Source of the DNA: Lentisphaeria bacterium
GTDB lineage: Bacteria > Verrucomicrobiota > Lentisphaeria > Victivallales > UBA1829
DNA length: 10,212 bases
Assembly (NCBI GenBank): GCA_003526375.1
Contig: DPDG01000029.1
Location: forward strand, 1-10,212
Direction: 5' to 3'
Shown here: piece after piece, positions 6,200 through 10,212 of the stretch
Layout: every line of letters begins with the position of its first letter
How positions within the stretch are numbered: the stretch's first letter is position 1
Notes under the pieces: generated by a model
Databases searched by the model: none
What the model was told of the DNA's origin: nothing
Seen by the model: only the letters and a program-made list of their open reading frames with translations
Made by a program: the position numbers and the translations under genes

Positions 6200-7267
6200 A
6201 TGAAAAACGAGAAAAAACCGGGGCTGTATGGTATTTCCGCATCCAATAGAACCAATATGGACCTCTGGGGGAAAAATCAATTCAACAGTTCTTTCCCGAT
6301 TGCTTTGGCCTGTTATATGCGAGATCACGGGATAAAGGCTGTCTACTTGATGTTGAATAAAAAACTGGAAGTCACTCCAGTCGAGCTGTCTTTTGACGAC
6401 ATTTTCAACTCACAATTGCCAAACGATCAACTCTACTTTGCTTTTGAATCCAAATTTGAACCGTATCAAAAATACGCGAGTGATGACATCGGCGGGATTG
6501 ACTTGGTCGTAAAGTCTACCAAGGGACAATTTTTGCGACCCCTTGAAATCAAGTTGACTGTTCTCCCAGATAGCGGGACATCTGTCAAACCGGAATCCTT
6601 ATGGGGATCGGAGATCGTTATCCGACCGGCTACGACAAAATATTGTGCGCTTGGAATTGCAGATTCTTGCTTCAAAAACATGGATGAAATTCGTGATCGA
6701 TTTGAGCCCATTGGCACTGATATGCAGGACTGGGGAAACAAGGTTGAAATCTCATCAAAATTGGAATCCATGTTGAAATGCATCAACGATTTTGAGAAAG
6801 CATATCTTTCCCATCAAAAGCCCATATTGCTACAACCTGTTTGGAAAACGCAAGGACAGTCTCCAATGTTGGCCGAACAGGCATTTGACATCTTTGTTTG
6901 GAGTGATTTTGCGCTTAGTCGCCTTTTCCTTGACAGTGCATGGGAAAGTAGAGCATCCTCGACCATAAACCGTCAAATGAGGAGTGCTGCTCGCTTTTTC
7001 CGTTTCATGTACCAGATGTCAACAAGCCACAAAGTCGCTTTGTCAAAAATCTACCATGAAATGGATTTCGGGCGGCAGACGGACAAAGAATTTGCCGTTT
7101 CCGGAAACATAACCAATCGTTATATGTCTGCATCGCCTCGATTGCTCACGCCGTGTCTTCCGAGTTCTGTCGTTCGTGAAATTATCCTCAACGGCGGGGA
7201 AGAAGAACTGAAGCCGGAACGCAGATTCGACCAGACACTTTACTTTACGGCCAAAGGAAAGCTGTAA
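6200..7267 (+). CDS. HindVP-family type II restriction endonuclease
   Basis: 355-residue restriction endonuclease that should cut the sequence protected by the divergent methyltransferase. The N-terminal LYGISASNRTNMDLWGKNQF and SSFPIALACYMRD blocks match the HindVP family (known specificity GRCGYC). A PD-(D/E)xK-type core is visible: D101 in GGIDLVV, then E116-I-K118 in LEIKLT, followed by WGSEIVIRPAT and YCALGIAD. The ATG at 6200 has GGAG eight bases upstream; an in-frame TTG just before it is not needed. It is the only plus-strand gene in the window. It ends five bases before the convergent stop of the coiled-coil gene, and it is AT-rich like the methyltransferase operon. Length and motifs look intact, so an active enzyme is likely. 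Family assignment is from remembered family features and was not searched. Confidence 0.87.
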   Translation: MKNEKKPGLYGISASNRTNMDLWGKNQFNSSFPIALACYMRDHGIKAVYLMLNKKLEVTPVELSFDDIFNSQLPNDQLYFAFESKFEPYQKYASDDIGGIDLVVKSTKGQFLRPLEIKLTVLPDSGTSVKPESLWGSEIVIRPATTKYCALGIADSCFKNMDEIRDRFEPIGTDMQDWGNKVEISSKLESMLKCINDFEKAYLSHQKPILLQPVWKTQGQSPMLAEQAFDIFVWSDFALSRLFLDSAWESRASSTINRQMRSAARFFRFMYQMSTSHKVALSKIYHEMDFGRQTDKEFAVSGNITNRYMSASPRLLTPCLPSSVVREIILNGGEEELKPERRFDQTLYFTAKGKL

Positions 7268-7272
7268 GGCAA

Positions 7273-8919
7273 TCAGCTGATCCGATTGCTGAGGTGAGAT
7301 GGTAGCCAGCCAACCACGACCTGGTTGGTGTCCTCGTCCCAGAAGAAGTAGATCCGCATGCAGTAGCGGTCTTCGCGGGAGTTTCCCCTGACGACGTGGA
7401 ACTGCAGGAATGCCCGTTGATCGGTCCCGATAGGATAGTTGACGTAGTAGGCCTCGCCCTCTTGTCCGGCGCGACTTTTGTCGATGGAGCCGGAGAAGTT
7501 CATGCTGAATTGGGCGAGCGCATCCCGGAAAGCCTTGTCCGTTCCTGTGCCCATCCGGGAGTCCCGATACTCGTTGGCGAGGATCAGCAAGGCCCGGTAA
7601 ACCATCCCGACCTCGGCATATTCGGCTTTTGACGCGGCCCGTTCCGCGCGCGGCAGCAGAACCAGCCGTCCGGCGAGGTGTTCCTTCACCCATTCGCCCA
7701 TGACCTTGTAGTTGGTCGGGATCGGGATTTCCTTGTCCGGGGACTCGCCGTTCTGCCGGATCAGGTGTGCACGGAGAGCGTCCAGCTGCACCCGGAGTGC
7801 CGCGTTCTCCTGCTTGTAGTATTCGGCTTCCTCTGTCGCCTTTTCCAGTTCGCCCAGCCAATCGACGTTCTCATCTTCCGCCGTCTGCAGCTTCCGCTGA
7901 AGCGCGGCGATGTGGTTCTGCATCGCCAGTTCCCGTTCCGGGGCGTTGGCGAGGTGCGCTGCGTGGGCCAGTTCCAGTTCGGCGGCGAGAATCCGTGCGT
8001 CCGGCACGAAGTAAAGGCCGCTCCAGTCGGTCCGGTTGGTGGATGCGGCCCGATGCGCGGTGTCGATCAGAAACGCCGTGTAGCCCCGTTCTCCGCGCAG
8101 CCCTTCGTAATTCCAGAACCAGATCTTGTCTTTCAGATTACAGGGGTGGTGCGCCGGGGAACCGTTGTCGAAATCGATCTTCGGAAAATAGGTCCGGCAG
8201 GCTCCATCGTAAACGGACCAGCTCTTGCCGACCGCCTCGGTCAGGGCAAATGCCGCCTGAAAACTGATCTGCGCAACAATGGCGTAGCCTTTGACTTTGT
8301 CCGCCAGGTAAGCGGCGTTGACCAGATAGCCGGGAGCGGTCGGCGTGAAACGCCACGCATTCCGGTTTACGGCGGAAATGACGATCCCCGGCAGGGAACG
8401 GTAAGGGGCTTCCAGCAGAGCCACCAGCTCCTGAACGTCCTCCGGCGTGTTGACGAGCCACAGATTGGCCGTAACGGGCCGTCCTTGCGCGAGGAGGCCG
8501 CACCCGAGCAAAGACTCGACCAGCGGCAGGTTTGCCTGTAAAGCCTTCACGTCGGCCCCGAAAGCCGTGTCGATCTTCATGCCGAAAATCAGCCGGTCAT
8601 CTTCCCGGACAAGAGAGACATCGTAATACCACAACGTCCCGTCCTTGCTGGTGAATTTGAATCGGATCGCCCACAGCATCCGCTCCGGGACGGCGACACA
8701 TTCGCACTGGCGGTTCTCGTCCTGGATTTCGAAGTTGCGATGTTCCGCCGCTTCGGGCGGCAGTTTCGTATAGAGAGATTTGGCGACGAATGGAAGAATC
8801 AGCCCGATGATCTGGGAAAAAGAATTTTCCATGCCGTCCGGACAGAGGACATCGGCACGAAGCTGATAAACAGTCGCGCGGGTGGTGCGGGGCTGAAATT
8901 GATTATGAAACGTTGGCAT
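7273..8919 (-). CDS. Uncharacterised coiled-coil protein with conserved C-terminal domain
   Basis: 548-residue cytoplasmic protein of unknown function. Three parts are visible. The N-terminal ~300 residues are a mixed alpha/beta domain containing the stretch SVYDGACRTYFP (about 235-246), which recalls 'S-x-Y-x-G-A-x-R-x-Y-x-P' in uncharacterised bacterial proteins. A long coiled coil follows (~309-386, rich in A/E/L/Q heptads). The C-terminal domain (~425-548) ends with RIYFFWDEDTNQVVVGWLP and a final HL, typical of a conserved but unassigned domain. The ATG at 8919 is chosen over an upstream TTG at 8940 because GGAG lies five bases before it and the TTG would precede the predicted transcription start. 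The gene is GC-rich, unlike the adjacent endonuclease gene it converges on. It may be a defence-island gene, but nothing in it proves that. Confidence 0.8.
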   Translation of the reverse strand: MPTFHNQFQPRTTRATVYQLRADVLCPDGMENSFSQIIGLILPFVAKSLYTKLPPEAAEHRNFEIQDENRQCECVAVPERMLWAIRFKFTSKDGTLWYYDVSLVREDDRLIFGMKIDTAFGADVKALQANLPLVESLLGCGLLAQGRPVTANLWLVNTPEDVQELVALLEAPYRSLPGIVISAVNRNAWRFTPTAPGYLVNAAYLADKVKGYAIVAQISFQAAFALTEAVGKSWSVYDGACRTYFPKIDFDNGSPAHHPCNLKDKIWFWNYEGLRGERGYTAFLIDTAHRAASTNRTDWSGLYFVPDARILAAELELAHAAHLANAPERELAMQNHIAALQRKLQTAEDENVDWLGELEKATEEAEYYKQENAALRVQLDALRAHLIRQNGESPDKEIPIPTNYKVMGEWVKEHLAGRLVLLPRAERAASKAEYAEVGMVYRALLILANEYRDSRMGTGTDKAFRDALAQFSMNFSGSIDKSRAGQEGEAYYVNYPIGTDQRAFLQFHVVRGNSREDRYCMRIYFFWDEDTNQVVVGWLPSHLSNRIS

Positions 8920-8943
8920 GGGAACTCCGTTGTGTTGCAATAT

Positions 8944-8952
8944 ATTATAGCA
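8944..8952 (-). promoter_or_regulatory. Extended -10 promoter for the coiled-coil gene
   Basis: On the minus strand TGCTATAAT forms a perfect extended -10 box (TATAAT at 8944-8949, TG at 8951-8952). The matching -35 position reads TTCCCT, a weak match. Transcription would start near 8937, giving a leader of about 18 bases before the ATG at 8919. The surrounding GTGCTATA octamer is the same as in the R-M control region. Confidence 0.5.
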
Positions 8953-8991
8953 CCGAAACGTCTGAAAGGGAAGTCGTCATTTTGATTTTCC

Positions 8992-9165
8992 TTACAGTTC
9001 GCCCGGCTGTTTCCGCCGTTCCGCGACCGCCGTCTCGCTCAGTTCGAAGTGCTCGCAGGCCGGATCGGAATAATTGATCTCAATGGGATTTTCGAGATCG
9101 AAAATGCACTGTTCCCTGTCGCCGTCCTCGTCCCGGAAGAAGCAGTCGATGCAGTGTTCGCACAT
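8992..9165 (-). CDS. Cys-rich mini-protein, likely zinc-binding
   Basis: 57-residue acidic protein beginning MCEHCIDC. Five cysteines (C2, C5, C8, C20, C37) and H4 and H39 could hold a small zinc site, as in short zinc-ribbon-like proteins of phages and mobile elements. The frame stays open upstream to 9396, but that part overlaps the membrane-protein gene in another frame and reads as an Arg-rich shadow. An excellent AGGAGGT five to six bases before the ATG at 9165 fixes this start. That ribosome site begins at the stop of the membrane-protein gene (14-base gap), so this is the last gene of the GGCT operon. The function is unknown. It is too short for the usual length cut-offs, but the start signal is convincing. 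Confidence 0.7.
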   Translation of the reverse strand: MCEHCIDCFFRDEDGDREQCIFDLENPIEINYSDPACEHFELSETAVAERRKQPGEL

Positions 9166-9179
9166 GGCAGACCTCCTCT

Positions 9180-9389
9180 TCACCCGTTCATCCACCATCG
9201 CCATACGCGGACGTAACAGAACGCGAGGAAGGCAATTCCTGCGATACAGAACATCATAATTCCGAGCGGGAGCCAGAGATACATCAGCCCCAGCCCTGCG
9301 GCGATACTTCCGAACAAGCACATCAAAACGATCAGTTCTGCGAGTTTGATTTTCTTTGCGGTCAGTTCGATCAATACGGTCTTTTCCAT
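9180..9389 (-). CDS. Two-helix small membrane protein
   Basis: 69-residue protein with a short charged N-terminus (MEKTVLIELTAKKIK) and two hydrophobic segments, ~17-39 and ~43-61, separated by a Pro-Gly turn. It ends RVWRWWMNG, with basic and aromatic residues at the membrane interface. The second basic end suggests both termini face the cytoplasm. The ATG at 9389 has GAGGTG five bases upstream, a sequence that also contains the stop of the preceding GGCT gene (3-base gap). It is probably co-translated with its neighbours. No family was recognised; holin-like or small transporter-like roles cannot be excluded, but there is no specific evidence for either. Confidence 0.7.
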   Translation of the reverse strand: MEKTVLIELTAKKIKLAELIVLMCLFGSIAAGLGLMYLWLPLGIMMFCIAGIAFLAFCYVRVWRWWMNG

Positions 9390-9392
9390 GGT

Positions 9393-9761
9393 TCACCTCA
9401 CTTTCCAGTCACCGGAGGGGATGACTTCTGCCTGCTCCGGCAGATGGTTCATGATATAGATCCATGCCTGAACAGTCGAACCATCCGGCAGGCAGAAATC
9501 TGTCAGGATACGATCATAGAGCCGTGGATATCCTTCCAGCCGGTCGACATCCGCCCAGTCCCGGATCGGAATCTCAATCAGCTCGACCGTGACCGGGGTA
9601 TCACCTTCCGGCACGAAAGCCGGGAACCCCCATCCCGTGTCATAGAGCGTTCCGGAAATCGTTGCACTTCTGCGGGAAACGGCATTCCGGCAGAAGCGTT
9701 CATTGTGTTCGCCGGAACGGAGTGTTCCGTATGCGGCGAACAGGACCGTTTCTATTTTCAT
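9393..9761 (-). CDS. Gamma-glutamylcyclotransferase-like protein (YGTLR type)
   Basis: 122-residue member of the GGCT/AIG2-like superfamily, enzymes that release 5-oxoproline from gamma-glutamyl amines or dipeptides. The substrate-binding loop YGTLR (11-15) and the DRLEGYPRLYDR segment (73-84) are present; E76 in LEGYP is the expected catalytic glutamate. Length matches the compact YtfP/AIG2-like subgroup. The ATG at 9761 overlaps the stop of the upstream GGCT gene (ATGA) and has AGGAGG six bases upstream. Two different GGCT-like genes in tandem suggest sequential or alternative gamma-glutamyl substrates, for example products of an amidoligase. No such ligase lies inside the window. Family certain; substrate unknown. 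Confidence 0.88.
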   Translation of the reverse strand: MKIETVLFAAYGTLRSGEHNERFCRNAVSRRSATISGTLYDTGWGFPAFVPEGDTPVTVELIEIPIRDWADVDRLEGYPRLYDRILTDFCLPDGSTVQAWIYIMNHLPEQAEVIPSGDWKVR

Positions 9762-10189
9762 TTGCGCCTCCTCTTTCTGATAAAGTGATTATGGATTCTG
9801 TGAAGATTCGCTCCCTCACGGCAGATCTTCCGATAATCTTCCGGATAGGGTAGACCATTGCGGATCTCCTTGGTTTTCGGAGTCATTTCGTAAATCAGCG
9901 CGGGCAGTTCCGTCCCGTCGTCGAGGATCACATCCACGGTGTAACGGCAGTAAATCCGCGGATATCCCTCGTAGCGGTCAAGACGCGCGACATCCTGCGC
10001 CCGAAGAAGATAAACGAAGCCGTGAACCTTTGCTCTTGGGGTAAAATCTACATCTGCATAAAGCCGTTCGGTGAGCCGGTAGTTCGGCAGGATCGCCGGA
10101 GCATAAGGAACCGCAGTCGGGCATCGCTGAAGCAATCTGTCCGGCATCAGGTTGCTTCCGTATGCGAAATATGCGTAAAGTGCGTTCAT
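9758..10189 (-). CDS. Gamma-glutamylcyclotransferase-like protein (YGSNL type)
   Basis: 143-residue GGCT-superfamily enzyme. It shows YFAYGSNL (7-14) for the substrate-binding loop, a VHGFVYLL strand, and LDRYEGYPRIYCRY (70-83), where E74 is the predicted catalytic acid/base. The C-terminus is strongly basic (HFIRKRRRK), partly because the ribosome site of the next gene is encoded there. The ATG at 10189 has AGGTGAAGG just upstream. It is the first gene of the four-gene operon visible here, although the operon may begin beyond the right edge. It differs clearly from the following GGCT gene in its N-terminal loop, so the pair is not a recent duplication. Family call confident; the substrate is not deducible. 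Confidence 0.88.
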   Translation of the reverse strand: MNALYAYFAYGSNLMPDRLLQRCPTAVPYAPAILPNYRLTERLYADVDFTPRAKVHGFVYLLRAQDVARLDRYEGYPRIYCRYTVDVILDDGTELPALIYEMTPKTKEIRNGLPYPEDYRKICREGANLHRIHNHFIRKRRRK

Positions 10190-10212
10190 TCCTTCACCTT
10201 TCCAATTGGAGC

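Noticed and set aside
7269..7289. GCAATC/GATTGC inverted repeat between the convergent gene ends as a terminator
   Set aside because: The stem is only 6 bp with a 9-base loop, no T-run follows on either strand, and it lies partly in coding sequence.
7043..7861. 272-codon open frame on the minus strand
   Set aside because: It spans the end of the endonuclease gene and the 3' half of the coiled-coil gene, and reads as Arg/Gly/Pro-rich sequence with no domain. It is a shadow in GC-rich DNA.
7678..8541. 287-codon plus-strand frame opposite the coiled-coil gene
   Set aside because: Antisense shadow. The minus-strand frame is longer, has a promoter and Shine-Dalgarno sequence, and has coherent domain structure.
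8992..9396. 134-codon version of the Cys-rich gene
   Set aside because: Its first 77 codons overlap the membrane-protein gene and are Arg-rich. The strong AGGAGGT before the ATG at 9165 marks the true start.
10201..10210. TCCAATTGGA palindrome upstream of the first GGCT gene
   Set aside because: A 10-bp palindrome at the very edge of the window. Too short and too truncated in context to call an operator.

Overview
The window is a bacterial accessory region of about 10.2 kb. It is densely packed, with almost every gene on the minus strand, and no gene-free stretch exceeds 300 bases. There are no rRNA, tRNA, CRISPR or transposase genes. Its centre is a complete type II restriction-modification (R-M) system, flanked by phage-like and uncharacterised genes. 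The host cannot be fixed from the sequence. The moderate-to-high GC flanks, strong AGGAGG-type ribosome sites and mix of Bro-N, pRiA4b-ORF3-like and GGCT genes would suit a gut-type anaerobe such as a Lentisphaerota, Verrucomicrobiota or Bacteroidota member, but that is a guess.

Layout, left to right. (1) 101-3088, minus strand: a tight cassette transcribed from right to left. It encodes a Bro-N/DinD-like phage antirepressor homologue, an XRE-type helix-turn-helix protein (ATGA overlap) and a 497-residue protein ending in a pRiA4b ORF-3-like domain (4-base gap). The last two share an N-terminal module around an M-x-M-[IV]-A-W-N motif. (2) 3166-3534, minus: a small MGLDIYI-type protein of phage or mobile-element character. 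(3) 3566-7267: the R-M module. C5-cytosine methyltransferase, Vsr mismatch endonuclease and a TIGR02391/Ymh-type protein with an RX4H HEPN-like motif run on the minus strand. The HindVP-family restriction endonuclease is divergent on the plus strand. This module is clearly AT-richer than its surroundings, which points to separate acquisition. (4) 7273-8919, minus: an uncharacterised coiled-coil protein, convergent with the endonuclease gene. (5) 8992-10189, minus: a four-gene operon of two tandem gamma-glutamylcyclotransferase-like enzymes, a two-helix membrane protein and a Cys-rich mini-protein.

The most interesting part is the 116-base gap between methyltransferase and endonuclease. It holds two perfect 12-bp-arm inverted repeats. 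The first (6118-6149) contains overlapping, divergent -10 elements for both genes. The second (6156-6183) carries two copies of GRCGYC, the sequence known for the HindV R-M family to which both enzymes appear to belong. One copy overlaps the best -35 element of the methyltransferase promoter, and both lie in the endonuclease 5' leader. This predicts that the methyltransferase senses its own product at these sites and sets the ratio of the two enzymes, with no separate controller (C) protein.

Working together, the methyltransferase protects GRCGYC, the endonuclease cuts unmodified DNA, and Vsr repairs T:G mismatches made when 5-methylcytosine deaminates. The HEPN-like protein, translationally coupled to Vsr, could be a back-up abortive-infection RNase. 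The coiled-coil gene next door may be a further defence-island component.
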